Notes under the pieces: generated by a model
Told to the model about the DNA's origin: nothing
What the model saw: the letters and a program-made list of their open reading frames with translations, nothing else
Database searches by the model: none
Assembly (NCBI GenBank): GCA_005882215.1
Contig: VBCK01000123.1
Coordinates: 62,001 to 126,000, forward strand
Reading direction: 5' to 3'
Length of the DNA: 64,000 nt
DNA from: Betaproteobacteria bacterium
Lineage (GTDB): Bacteria > Pseudomonadota > Gammaproteobacteria > Burkholderiales > Burkholderiaceae_F
Program-made: the position numbers and the translations under genes
In this document: positions 7,220 to 17,857 of the stretch, one piece after another
How positions within the stretch are numbered: the first letter of the stretch is position 1
Layout: each line of letters opens with the position of its first letter

Positions 7220-10032
7220 CCGGCAGCGCGTCCGCGGCGCCGCTTGCGGCCGCCGACGCCGACCTTGCCGCGCGGCCCCGCGGGGACCGCTTGCTCGGCC
7301 GCTTGCGCCGCCAGACGCTCGGCGCGCCGTGCCTGCCGCGTGCTGCGTACCGTGGCGCGGTCGACGACGGAGCGACGCCGCCCGCGCGCCGGCGAGTCGC
7401 GTCCGTCCGGCCGGGCGACGGCCGACGCTGTGGCAGACGGCCGCACCGGCCGAAAGTCGATTCGGCGGGCCTCCAGGTCGACCCGCGCGACCTGCACGGT
7501 CAGCCGGTCGGCCAGGCGGAAGCGCAGGCCGGTGCGCTCCCCGCGCAATTCGTGCAGCGCCTCGTTGAAATGGAAGTACTCCGAGCCCAGCTCGGACACG
7601 TGCACCAGGCCCTCGACATACAGGTCGTCCAGGATCACGAAAACGCCAAAGGGCACCACGGCCGAGATCGACCCGGAGAAGGTTTCCCCGGTGCGCTCGC
7701 GCACGTAATAGCTCTTCAGCCAGGCTTCGACGTCACGCGAGGCCTCGTCGGCGCGCCGTTCGTGCCGCGTGCTGCGTACCGTGGCGCGGTCGACGACGGA
7801 GCGACGCCGCCCGCGCGCCGGCGAGTCGCGTCCGTCCGGCCGGGCGACGGCCGACGCTGTGGCAGACGGCCGCACCGGCCGAAAGTCGATTCGGCGGGCC
7901 TCCAGGTCGACCCGCGCGACCTGCACGGTCAGCCGGTCGGCCAGGCGGAAGCGCAGGCCGGTGCGCTCCCCGCGCAATTCGTGCAGCGCCTCGTTGAAAT
8001 GGAAGTACTCCGAGCCCAGCTCGGACACGTGCACCAGGCCCTCGACATACAGGTCGTCCAGGATCACGAAAACGCCAAAGGGCACCACGGCCGAGATCGA
8101 CCCGGAGAAGGTTTCCCCGGTGCGCTCGCGCACGTAATAGCTCTTCAGCCAGGCTTCGACGTCACGCGAGGCCTCGTCGGCGCGCCGTTCGTTGGCCGAG
8201 CACAGCACGCCGAGCTTCTCCCAGCGCGATATCGCGGCGCCCGAGTCGACTGCGGTGCCGTCGTCCGCGTACAGCATCGGATCGAAGCGGTGGCTCGCCA
8301 GCAGCGCTTTCAGCGCCCGGTGCACCAGCAGGTCAGGGTAGCGCCGGATGGGCGAGGTGAAGTGCGCATAGGCCGGGTACGCGAGGCCGAAGTGTCCGCT
8401 GTTGTGGGGCGTGTAGATGGCCTGTTGCATCGAGCGCAGTACCATCGTCTGCAGCAGTTGCGCGTCGGGACGGGCGCGGATCGCGCGCAGCAGCTTGGCG
8501 TAGTGGCCCGGCTCCGGTTCGGCGCCGCCGTCGAGCTGCAGTCCGAACGCCCGCAGCGACGCGCGCAGCGCCTCCAGCTTCGGAGGGGTCGGACCTTCGT
8601 GCACGCGGTACAGGCCCGGCTGGCGTCCGCGGTGCAGAAAGTCGGCCGCGCACACGTTGGCCGCCAGCATGCATTCCTCGATCAGCCGATGCGCGTCGTT
8701 GCGCACGCGCGGAACGATCCGCTCGATGCGCCCGTTCGCATTGCAGATGATCTGCGTTTCGACCGTCTCCAGATCCAGCGCGCCGCGCTGCACCCGGCAG
8801 GCCGCCAGCACCTCGTACAGCCGGTGCAGGTTGCGCAGGTGCGGCAGCAGGGCCTGGTGGCGGCGCTGCGCCGGCGAATCGGGAGCCGACAACGCCTCCC
8901 ACACCTCGGTGTAGGTGAGCCGCGCCTGCGAGCGGATCAGCGCCGGGTAGAACTGGTATGCCTTGATGGCGCCCTTGGAGCTGATCACGATGTCGCACAC
9001 GATTGCGACCCGCTCCACCGCCGCATTCAGCGAGCAAAGGCCGTTGGACAGCCGCTCGGGCAGCATCGGGATCACGCGGCGCGGAAAGTACACCGAAGTG
9101 GAACGCGCCTGCGCTTCCTGGTCCAGCGCCGTTCCCGGTTCCACGTAATGGCTGACGTCGGCGATCGCGACGATCAGACGCCAGCCCTTGCGCGCGATCG
9201 GCTCGCAGTACACGGCATCGTCGAAATCCCGCGCGTCTTCGCCATCGATCGTGACCAGCGGAACGTCGCGCAGATCGATCCGGCCCTTGCGGTCGCGCGG
9301 GCCGACCTCGGACGGCAGCGCCTGCGCCTGTTGCAGGGCCGCCTCGGAAAACTGGTGGGGCACCGCGAACTTGCGTACCGCAATTTCGATCTCCATCCCC
9401 GGGTCTTCGATCTGCCCGAGCACTTCGACCACTCGCCCGATCGGTTGAACATAGCGCTGAGGCTGCTGGATGATCTCGACCACGACCACCTGCCCGGGGC
9501 GCGCTTGCGCGGCGGCCTGCGGCGGCACCAGGATGTCGTGCTGAACCCGTTGATCCTCGGGCACGACGATCGTGACCCCACGTTCGTTCAGCAGCCGGCC
9601 GACCAGCCGATTGGTCCGCCGTTCGATCACTTCGACGATTTCGCCCAGCGGCCGCCCGCGACGGTCCGAGCCCGTCATCCTGGCCAGCACCCGGTCGGCG
9701 TGCAGTACTTTGCTCATCTCGTGGTCGTCCAGCACCAGGTCGGGACCGCCGTCGTCCCGGACCAGCAGGCCATGGCCTTCGCGGTGCCCCTGCACCTGGC
9801 CTGACAGCAGATCGGCGCGCGCGGTCACCAGCAGCAGGCCGGCCCGGTTGCGCACGATGCGGCCGTCGCGTTCGAGCTCGGCCAGTGCCAGAGCCAGCAC
9901 GCTGCGGCCCTGCTCCTGGATTCCGAGGCGGTCGGCCAGCTCCTGGTCGGTCAGCGGCGAGCCGGAGGCCGTCAGCGCATCGACGATGGCCTGCGGCTCG
10001 ACCACCGCATTGGGATGCTTTTCTTCGTTCAC
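7216..10032 (-). CDS. rnr: Ribonuclease R with a duplicated S1-domain segment
   Basis: 938 residues, about 143 more than a normal RNase R of this type. RNase R is a 3'-to-5' exoribonuclease that degrades structured RNA and defective transcripts. Order: N-terminal winged-helix region (1-80), cold-shock-like domains, RNB catalytic domain (about 250-610, with DGEDARDFDDAVYC carrying the metal-binding aspartates), then the segment ERRADEASRDVEAWLK to the end of the S1 domain (about 615-757), then exactly the same 143 residues again (758-900), then a basic tail ([12 protein letters not shown]). The two copies are identical at the DNA level (7334-7762 and 7763-8191). GTG start at 10032 with AAGGAG about 13 bases upstream. 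The duplication keeps the frame, so a protein with two S1 domains could be made. Confidence 0.93.
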   Translation of the reverse strand: MNEEKHPNAVVEPQAIVDALTASGSPLTDQELADRLGIQEQGRSVLALALAELERDGRIVRNRAGLLLVTARADLLSGQVQGHREGHGLLVRDDGGPDLVLDDHEMSKVLHADRVLARMTGSDRRGRPLGEIVEVIERRTNRLVGRLLNERGVTIVVPEDQRVQHDILVPPQAAAQARPGQVVVVEIIQQPQRYVQPIGRVVEVLGQIEDPGMEIEIAVRKFAVPHQFSEAALQQAQALPSEVGPRDRKGRIDLRDVPLVTIDGEDARDFDDAVYCEPIARKGWRLIVAIADVSHYVEPGTALDQEAQARSTSVYFPRRVIPMLPERLSNGLCSLNAAVERVAIVCDIVISSKGAIKAYQFYPALIRSQARLTYTEVWEALSAPDSPAQRRHQALLPHLRNLHRLYEVLAACRVQRGALDLETVETQIICNANGRIERIVPRVRNDAHRLIEECMLAANVCAADFLHRGRQPGLYRVHEGPTPPKLEALRASLRAFGLQLDGGAEPEPGHYAKLLRAIRARPDAQLLQTMVLRSMQQAIYTPHNSGHFGLAYPAYAHFTSPIRRYPDLLVHRALKALLASHRFDPMLYADDGTAVDSGAAISRWEKLGVLCSANERRADEASRDVEAWLKSYYVRERTGETFSGSISAVVPFGVFVILDDLYVEGLVHVSELGSEYFHFNEALHELRGERTGLRFRLADRLTVQVARVDLEARRIDFRPVRPSATASAVARPDGRDSPARGRRRSVVDRATVRSTRHERRADEASRDVEAWLKSYYVRERTGETFSGSISAVVPFGVFVILDDLYVEGLVHVSELGSEYFHFNEALHELRGERTGLRFRLADRLTVQVARVDLEARRIDFRPVRPSATASAVARPDGRDSPARGRRRSVVDRATVRSTRQARRAERLAAQAAEQAVPAGPRGKVGVGGRKRRRGRAAG
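7334..7762 (-). repeat. Perfect 429-bp tandem repeat in rnr, promoter-distal copy
   Basis: This copy encodes residues about 758-900 of the protein. It appears identical base for base to 7763-8191 and directly abuts it. Both copies translate identically in more than one frame, which excludes silent differences over most of the length. It covers the end of the RNB domain, the whole S1 domain and part of the linker. Confidence 0.95.
7763..8191 (-). repeat. Perfect 429-bp tandem repeat in rnr, promoter-proximal copy
   Basis: This copy encodes residues about 615-757. The 12-base word TCGGCGCGCCGT occurs at 7319-7330, 7748-7759 and 8177-8188, that is, near each repeat boundary, a likely site of the slippage or recombination that made the duplication. 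429 is divisible by three, so the frame is kept. Confidence 0.95.
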
Positions 10033-10103
10033 GCTCGACTACCAACTCCTTCCTGCACGGGTCTGCCCTCTTCTTCTTGCGCTAAAATCCGCGCCTCGCT
10101 GCT

Positions 10104-10190
10104 GCCCAGATGGCGGAATTGGTAGACGCACCAGGTTCAGGTCCTGGCGCCCGCAAGGGTGTGGAGGTTCGAGTCCTCTTCTGGGCACCA
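10104..10190 (+). tRNA. tRNA-Leu (anticodon CAG)
   Basis: 87 bases including an encoded CCA. Acceptor GCCCAGA pairs with TCTGGGC; the anticodon arm CCAGG-TTCAGGT-CCTGG carries CAG, which reads the Leu codon CUG, the dominant Leu codon in this GC-rich genome. The long variable arm (GCGCCCGCAAGGGTGT) marks a class II tRNA. A TAAAAT box at 10083-10088 sits about 15 bases upstream. The 3' side borders transposase debris, consistent with use as an insertion site. Confidence 0.97.
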
Positions 10191-10209
10191 CGATCAAGCA
10201 GCTGCGCGA

Positions 10210-10330
10210 ATTTCAGGCGCAACAGGCGCGCAGTATTCCACGGCAGCAGCTTGTCGATTCGATTGATCGGGTGATCGGCAATACGCTGCAGGTTCCAGGA
10301 CGATCGCGAAGCGCTGCTGCGCGTCAGATA
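10210..10330 (-). pseudogene. Relic of an IS66-family transposase C-terminus
   Basis: The minus strand reads LQRIADHPINRIDKLLPWN (10294-10235), which matches the highly conserved C-terminal tail of IS66-type transposases as I know them; a preceding AYLT (near 10330) also fits the tail, but the stretch between is scrambled. No full transposase, inverted repeats or accessory genes are visible, so this is a decayed end fragment. It lies right after tRNA-Leu. Recognised from memory of the motif. Confidence 0.6.
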
Positions 10331-10401
10331 GGCTGTAGCCGCGCGCCATCCGGCCATCGGAAGTGGACAGACGCACCGACCCAACGCGGGCGGGCCGCCA
10401 G

Positions 10402-10671
10402 CTATCTTCCCAGCTCCGCCGGCCACCCAAGTTTCTGGCCGCCTTCAGTGTATCTCTTCACAAACTCACCCACGCGGCGTATTACGTCCTGCCAGGCATG
10501 CCGCGTCTTGTCAAATTCGGTCAGTTCAGCGTTCGTCGGATTTGCGTTAGACGTTCCCTTCCCTAGCGCTGAAAATTTCTCGTTAACGGCCGCGAACGCA
10601 CGCAAATACGCGTCTCGCGCTGCTTCGTGCTCTTCGCAAAGCGTTTGCCATTGAGGGCCAATGTCGCTCAT
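10402..10671 (-). CDS. Small protein of unknown function (89 residues)
   Basis: Starts at ATG 10671 (MSDIGPQWQTLCEEHEAARD) with a strong ribosome site GGAGGAAGGAC directly upstream; the open frame extends 13 codons further but without such a site. The protein is mostly helical and charged, soluble, with no cysteine motif, signal peptide or membrane segment. Its DNA is visibly less GC-rich than the flanking genes, and it lies between IS66 debris and a phosphoribosyltransferase gene, so it may be an acquired passenger. No family was recognised. Confidence 0.55.
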   Translation of the reverse strand: MSDIGPQWQTLCEEHEAARDAYLRAFAAVNEKFSALGKGTSNANPTNAELTEFDKTRHAWQDVIRRVGEFVKRYTEGGQKLGWPAELGR

Positions 10672-10824
10672 GTCCTTCCTCCGTAGGCAGGTGCGCTGGT
10701 GGATGCGCACCCGAGCAACGGTGTGCCCATCGCCTGGACCGCATCACCACGCCTCGCACACGAGGTGACCATCCCTACTTCGATGTGCGCCAAGTGTAGT
10801 CTTCTGATCCAATCCCACTGGCAT

Positions 10825-11379
10825 CTACCGCCGGTCCTGGTCGGTCTGATCGAGGCGTTGAGCAAGCTGCGCGGGCCGCAAACGGTCGTACACCTCGAAC
10901 GGCTGGTGAATCCACGGGCTGTCCGGCAGGTACGAAGCGAAGTAATCCGGGCGGAACTGCGAACAGCCCTTCAGCCAGATCACCGCGGTGCGCAGCTCGC
11001 TGATGCGGGCGAAACGCTGACGCAGCGTTTGCACCACGCCCTCCAGCGTTGCGCCCGAGTCCGCGAGGTCGTCCACCAGCAGCACCCGACCGTGTGGTTC
11101 GCCTTCGATCGACGAAATGGCGGCGGCGATCTGCAGCGCTCCGCGCCGCGTGCCAGCGTCCTCCCGATACGAGCTGACGGTCAGCACTCCCAGCGGCCGC
11201 TCGTAGATTCGCGAGATCACGTCGCCGACGCGCAGGCCGCCTCGGGCCAGGCACAGCAGCGAGTCGAACTCGTATCCGGATTGGTGGATTTTCAGCGCCA
11301 GAACCTCGATCAGGCGGTAATACTCCTCCCAGTCGACCCGAAGCGCGTGCGCGGCTCCGTCCTGCTCGGACCGGTCCAT
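10825..11379 (-). CDS. Purine-type phosphoribosyltransferase
   Basis: 184 residues. The PRPP-binding loop VLLVDDLADSGATL is clear, with an N-terminal WEEYYRLIEVLALKIHQSG helix and LLCLARGGLRVGDVISR, the pattern of type I phosphoribosyltransferases of the hypoxanthine/xanthine-guanine group. They salvage a free purine base with PRPP to give the nucleotide. The exact base is not readable. It follows purA by 2 bp on the same strand, so salvage and AMP synthesis are probably co-transcribed. Confidence 0.85.
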   Translation of the reverse strand: MDRSEQDGAAHALRVDWEEYYRLIEVLALKIHQSGYEFDSLLCLARGGLRVGDVISRIYERPLGVLTVSSYREDAGTRRGALQIAAAISSIEGEPHGRVLLVDDLADSGATLEGVVQTLRQRFARISELRTAVIWLKGCSQFRPDYFASYLPDSPWIHQPFEVYDRLRPAQLAQRLDQTDQDRR

Positions 11380-11381
11380 GG

Positions 11382-13872
<2,491 letters not shown>

Positions 13873-13907
13873 CGGCTTGTGGACCGGCGCTGGGTGGTGG
13901 CGCGGTT

Positions 13908-14096
13908 TCAGCTCAGCAGCCAGAACAGTAGCGCGCCCGCCACGATCGAGCTAAGGCCGAAGAAGCGGATCTGCCCGTCGGCCAGGTCGGTGATGCGTCG
14001 GATCGCCGCGCGCCAGGTGCGAGGCGAGAACAGCGGCATCACGCCCTCGAGCACCAGCATCAGTGCAAGCGCGGGACCGAGTCGTTCCAGCATCAT
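13908..14096 (-). CDS. DUF2065 family small inner-membrane protein
   Basis: 62 residues with two hydrophobic helices (LGPALALMLVLEGVMPLF and FFGLSSIVAGALLFWLLS) and a basic turn between them (SPRTWRAAIRRITDLADGQIR). This is the small protein commonly found directly after hflC; its function is unknown. The start overlaps the hflC stop by 4 bases, so translation is probably coupled, and a part in the HflKC membrane complex is a reasonable guess from context only. Confidence 0.85.
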   Translation of the reverse strand: MMLERLGPALALMLVLEGVMPLFSPRTWRAAIRRITDLADGQIRFFGLSSIVAGALLFWLLS

Positions 14097-14980
14097 CGCG
14101 CCGTCGCGCTGCCACCCGGATTTTTCATGTACTTGAAGAACTCCGAGGACGGATCCACCATCAGCATGTCGGACGGCTTGCGAAAACTCTGCTTGTAGGC
14201 CTCCAGGCTGCGATAGAACGCATAGAACTCGGGGTTGGCGCCGAACGCCTGCGCGTACGTCGCCGACGCCCGCGCATCGCCGTCGCCCTTGATCCGCTGC
14301 GCGTCCCGATACGCTTCGGCCAGCAGTACTTCGCGTTGCCGGTCCGCGTCGGCGCGGATCTTCTCGGCATCGGCCGCGCCGTTGGATCGCTGCTCGTTGG
14401 CCACCCGCTTGCGCTCCGACTCCATCCGGTGAAACACCGATTCGCTCGCCTCCGGGATGAAATCGACCCGTTTCAGCCGCATATCGACGATCGTGACGCC
14501 CAGATCCTTGACGCGTTCCTGAACGCCGACCCGGATCTCCTCCATCGCCTTGTCGCGTTCACGCGACGTGATGTCGTTCACGGTGCGCTTGTTCACGGCC
14601 TGATTCAGCGCATCGCGCACCAGCGTGGTGATCCGGTCCTCGGCCTCGCGCTCGCCCCCGTGAAAGCTGACCCAGAAGCTTCGCGCATCGGCGATGCGCC
14701 ACTTGACGAAGGAATCGATCAGCAGGTTCTTCTTCTCGGCGGTCTGGACCCGGTCTTCGCTCTGCGGGTCGATCGTCAGGATCCGCTTGTCGAGGTGCTC
14801 GACGTTCTGGAACGGGGGCGGCAGCTTGAAATGCAGCCCCGGCTCGCTGATGACCCGGTTGATATGTCCCAGCTCGAACACGATCGCATAGTGTTTCTGA
14901 TCGACGATGAAAGCGCACAGACGGAACAGGGCGGCCGCGATAACGACCGCCACGACCGTTGCGATAATCCGGTTCATCAT
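14093..14980 (-). CDS. hflC: HflC, subunit of the FtsH protease modulator
   Basis: 295 residues. An N-terminal membrane anchor (IIATVVAVVIAAALFRLCAFIV) is followed by the SPFH/prohibitin domain (YAIVFELGHINRVISEPGLHFKLP, PQSEDRVQTAEKKNLLIDSFVKWRI) and a long coiled coil (ERKRVANEQRSNGAADAEKIRADADRQ is its core). HflC and HflK form a large periplasmic cage around the FtsH membrane protease. The ATG abuts the hflK stop with no gap; a second ATG follows immediately. Confidence 0.96.
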   Translation of the reverse strand: MMNRIIATVVAVVIAAALFRLCAFIVDQKHYAIVFELGHINRVISEPGLHFKLPPPFQNVEHLDKRILTIDPQSEDRVQTAEKKNLLIDSFVKWRIADARSFWVSFHGGEREAEDRITTLVRDALNQAVNKRTVNDITSRERDKAMEEIRVGVQERVKDLGVTIVDMRLKRVDFIPEASESVFHRMESERKRVANEQRSNGAADAEKIRADADRQREVLLAEAYRDAQRIKGDGDARASATYAQAFGANPEFYAFYRSLEAYKQSFRKPSDMLMVDPSSEFFKYMKNPGGSATAR

Positions 14981-16225
14981 TTAACGCGATTCCCGATCGC
15001 GGTCGCCCGCAGCCTCGCGCCCGCGCGAGTCCGTGCCGCTGTCCTTGCCGCCGCCCGCACCGGTGCCGGAGCCCGCCGCTGCGGGCCCGTGCGCGGCACC
15101 CTCCCCGGCCTGCTGCAGCAGCTTGTCGAGCGGCAGGTACAGCAGCGGGCTGGACGACCTGGTGTCGACCAGGACCTTGGTGGTGCTGGCGAAGATCTGC
15201 TGCATCGTGTCCAGGTACAGCCGCTCGCGGGTGACCGCCGGTGCCTTCACGTACTCGGACAGCACCTGCCTGAAGCGGGTCGCGTCGCCCTGGGCCGTCT
15301 CGACCGTCTTGGTCCGGTAGCCCTCGGCCTCCTGGATCAGCCGCGAGGCCGTGCCACGCGCGCGCGGTACGACGTCGTTGGCATAGGCCTGGCCTTCGTT
15401 GATCTGGCGCTGCCGGTCCTGACCCGCCTGTACCGCGTCGATGAACGCTGCCTGCACCTGTTCCGGCGGCTGCGCGTTCTGGATGGCGACCGCGCTGATC
15501 ATGATCCCGGTGTCGTAGCGGTCCAGCATGTCCTGCATGCGCGACCGCACTTCGTCGGCGATCTGCTGGCGCGATTCGTACAGCACCGAATCCATCTTCC
15601 GATGCCCGACCACCTCGCGCATCGCAGACTCGGCCGTCTGCGTGACCACCAGGGCCGGATCGCCGTCCGGTGCAAAGCGGCTGCCGAACACGAAATCGCG
15701 GGCGCCGTCGGGTCCGGACTTGATCCGATACTGGACCTTGAACTGCATGTCGACGATGTTCTCGTCGTCGGTCAGCATCAGCGCCTCCTTCAGCCGGTCG
15801 GCGCTCCGGGCCTTGGTTCCGACCTCGATCTCGCGCTGCTGGAACACGTCCACGACCTCATGCGATTGAATCGGCCAGGGGGCGCGCCAGCGAAAGCCGG
15901 CGCCGGTGATCGAGTCGAAGCGCCCGAAGGTCGTCACGACCGCGACCTGGCCTTCCTGGACGATGTAAAAGCCGGTGCTCATCCAGATGATCAGGATGGC
16001 CGCCAGCACCGCTGCCACCGCGAGTGCGGCGCGCCACAATTCCGATCCACTGTCGCCCGGCCCGCCCCCGCCAACGCCGAACAGACCTCCCAGGCGCCGG
16101 TTCAGCTCGCGCCAGAGTTCCTCCAGATCGGGTGGACCCTCCTGGCCGTCGGGACGGCGGCGGCGTCCATCACCGGAATCGCCGGATCCCCCGCCGCGAC
16201 CCCACTGCGGGTCATTCAGCGACAT
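14981..16225 (-). CDS. hflK: HflK, subunit of the FtsH protease modulator
   Basis: 414 residues. A Gly- and Arg-rich cytoplasmic leader (residues 1-60), one membrane helix (ALAVAAVLAAILIIWMSTGFYIV), then the SPFH domain (QEGQVAVVTTFGRFDSITGAGFRWRAPWPIQ) and coiled coil (ARGTASRLIQEAEGYRTKTV), ending in a charged low-complexity tail (residues about 370-414). Partner of HflC in regulating FtsH. It lies between hflX and hflC in the usual hfq-hflX-hflK-hflC order. Confidence 0.96.
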   Translation of the reverse strand: MSLNDPQWGRGGGSGDSGDGRRRRPDGQEGPPDLEELWRELNRRLGGLFGVGGGGPGDSGSELWRAALAVAAVLAAILIIWMSTGFYIVQEGQVAVVTTFGRFDSITGAGFRWRAPWPIQSHEVVDVFQQREIEVGTKARSADRLKEALMLTDDENIVDMQFKVQYRIKSGPDGARDFVFGSRFAPDGDPALVVTQTAESAMREVVGHRKMDSVLYESRQQIADEVRSRMQDMLDRYDTGIMISAVAIQNAQPPEQVQAAFIDAVQAGQDRQRQINEGQAYANDVVPRARGTASRLIQEAEGYRTKTVETAQGDATRFRQVLSEYVKAPAVTRERLYLDTMQQIFASTTKVLVDTRSSSPLLYLPLDKLLQQAGEGAAHGPAAAGSGTGAGGGKDSGTDSRGREAAGDRDRESR

Positions 16226-16299
16226 GATGGTTCCAAACTTCGGGAAGTTTCACCGCCGACCTCCGACACCGACCGTCGGAAGCCGGCGCCCTGCGCCTT

Positions 16300-17487
16300 T
16301 CATGGCGTGGGGCCGATCAACGTAGGCGGCTCTGATCGTTCCGGGGCCGGCTGGGGTTCTTGTGCAGTTTGCTCCGCAGTGTGCTCCGCAGCAGTTTGCT
16401 CCGCAGTGCGCTCTTTTGCACGTTGCGCGAGTGCGCCACGCAGCAACTCGAGCCCATTGCCCGATCGCGCGCTCACCCAGACCGCGTCGATCCTACCACA
16501 GGCGGCCCGCTCAACCGCGGCACTGCGCTGTGCCAGGTCGATCTTGTTGAACACGATGCAGCGGGGCACATCGGCCGCGCCGATCTCCTGCAACACGCCG
16601 TCGACCGCATCCATCTGCGCCTCGCGCGAGGCGACCGACGCGTCCACCACGTGGACCAGCAGATCCGCCTGGGCGGCTTCGTCCAGCGTCGCCTTGAAGG
16701 CATCGATCAGCGCATGCGGCAGGTCGCGGATGAACCCGACCGTATCGGACAGCACGAGCGGAACATCGGGCGCGACGAAACAGCGGCGGCTGGTCGTGTC
16801 CAGGGTGGCGAACAACTGGTCCGCGCAAAACGCGCTCGAGCGCGTCAGCGCGTTGAACAGCGTCGACTTGCCGGCGTTCGTGTAACCGACCAGCGACACG
16901 CAGAAGGCGTCGCGGCGCCGGCGCGCCTTTCGCTGCGTGCGACGCTGCGAGTCCAGCGTGCGCAGCCGCTCGCGCAGCTGCTTGACGCGCTGGCCGATCA
17001 TCCGACGGTCCAGCTCGATCTGCTTCTCGCCGGGTCCCGCGCGCAGCCCGATGCCCCCGCGCTGCCGCTCCAGGTGGGTCCAGCCGCGCACCAGGCGCGT
17101 CGACAGGTGCTGCAGCCGGGCCAGCTCAACCTGCAGCTTGCCCTCGCGGCTCTGCGCGCGTTGCGCGAAGATGTCCAGAATCAGCGATGTGCGGTCCAGC
17201 ACCGCCACCCCGAGCTCGCGTTCCAGGTTGCGCTGCTGCACCGGCGACAGCGCAGCGTCCACGATCACGACCGTGGAGCCGGACTCGTGCAGCTGTTCGC
17301 GGATTTGCTCGACCTTGCCCCGTCCAAGATACATGGCCGGATCCGGTCGGTCGCGCCGCGCCACGATCTGGCCCGCGGACGAGAATCCGGCGCTTTCGGC
17401 CAGCTGGCGAAGCTCCTCGACGCCGTCCGCCGCTTCGGATGATCTCCGGCTTGCGCCGCGCAGCGCAACCTCGACCAGCAGCGCCAA
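16300..17487 (-). CDS. hflX: Ribosome-associated GTPase HflX
   Basis: 395 residues with TTG at 17487; a CTG overlapping the hfq stop (CTGA) is an alternative start, as no ATG or GTG fits. Order: N-terminal HflX domain with MYLGRGKVEQI and AALSPVQQRNLERELGVAVLDRT, a basic helical linker (RLQHLSTRLVRGWTHLERQRGGIGLRAGPGEKQIE in part), then the GTPase domain: GYTNAGKST (G1), DTVGFIRDLP (G3), FNKIDLA (G4). HflX binds 50S subunits and splits stalled ribosomes after heat or antibiotic stress. It follows hfq by about 40 bases. Confidence 0.93.
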   Translation of the reverse strand: MALLVEVALRGASRRSSEAADGVEELRQLAESAGFSSAGQIVARRDRPDPAMYLGRGKVEQIREQLHESGSTVVIVDAALSPVQQRNLERELGVAVLDRTSLILDIFAQRAQSREGKLQVELARLQHLSTRLVRGWTHLERQRGGIGLRAGPGEKQIELDRRMIGQRVKQLRERLRTLDSQRRTQRKARRRRDAFCVSLVGYTNAGKSTLFNALTRSSAFCADQLFATLDTTSRRCFVAPDVPLVLSDTVGFIRDLPHALIDAFKATLDEAAQADLLVHVVDASVASREAQMDAVDGVLQEIGAADVPRCIVFNKIDLAQRSAAVERAACGRIDAVWVSARSGNGLELLRGALAQRAKERTAEQTAAEHTAEQTAQEPQPAPERSEPPTLIGPTP

Positions 17488-17528
17488 GATGAGCGCTTCG
17501 GAGCGTGCGCGTTCGATCTGGAATCCGC

Positions 17529-17762
17529 TCAGGATTCGGGCTCCGCACTGAGGTTGACGGGCCGTGCCGGCACCACCGTCGAAATCGCGTGCTTGTACAC
17601 CATCTGGGTGACCGTGTTGCGAAGCAGGACCACGTACTGGTCGAACGATTCGATCTGCCCCTGCAGCTTGATTCCGTTGACCAGATAGATCGACACCGGC
17701 ACATGTTCCTTGCGCAGCGCGTTCAAAAACGGGTCTTGTAGTAGTTGCCCCTTGTTGCTCAT
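17529..17762 (-). CDS. hfq: RNA chaperone Hfq
   Basis: 77 residues, start ATG 17762 preceded by GGGAG seven bases upstream. Sm1 ([32 protein letters not shown]) and Sm2 ([10 protein letters not shown]) motifs are complete, including QLLQDPFLN of the proximal face and YKH of the central pore. The hexamer brings small RNAs to mRNAs. The C-terminal tail is short. A 95-bp gap separates it from der and must hold any hfq promoter; no clear one is visible. Confidence 0.97.
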   Translation of the reverse strand: MSNKGQLLQDPFLNALRKEHVPVSIYLVNGIKLQGQIESFDQYVVLLRNTVTQMVYKHAISTVVPARPVNLSAEPES

Positions 17763-17857
17763 ATTTTCTCCCGGTCGGTCGCACATGCGGACGCCACCAG
17801 CCCCTTCCTGCGGCTCCGGCCCCACATCGCACGTAAATGTGTGCGGTGCGACAAAAT

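Noticed and set aside
7291-9804. An 837-codon plus-strand frame over rnr
   Set aside because: Antisense shadow of rnr; it shows the same internal duplication only because rnr does.
10194-10430. 78-codon minus-strand open frame next to tRNA-Leu
   Set aside because: Its translation is not protein-like, while another frame of the same strand shows the IS66 tail, so this is a decayed element.
14063-16885. A 940-codon open frame on the plus strand
   Set aside because: It is antisense to hflC, hflK and hflX, which have clear domains. Long open frames opposite real genes are expected at this GC content, and its translation has no recognisable domain.
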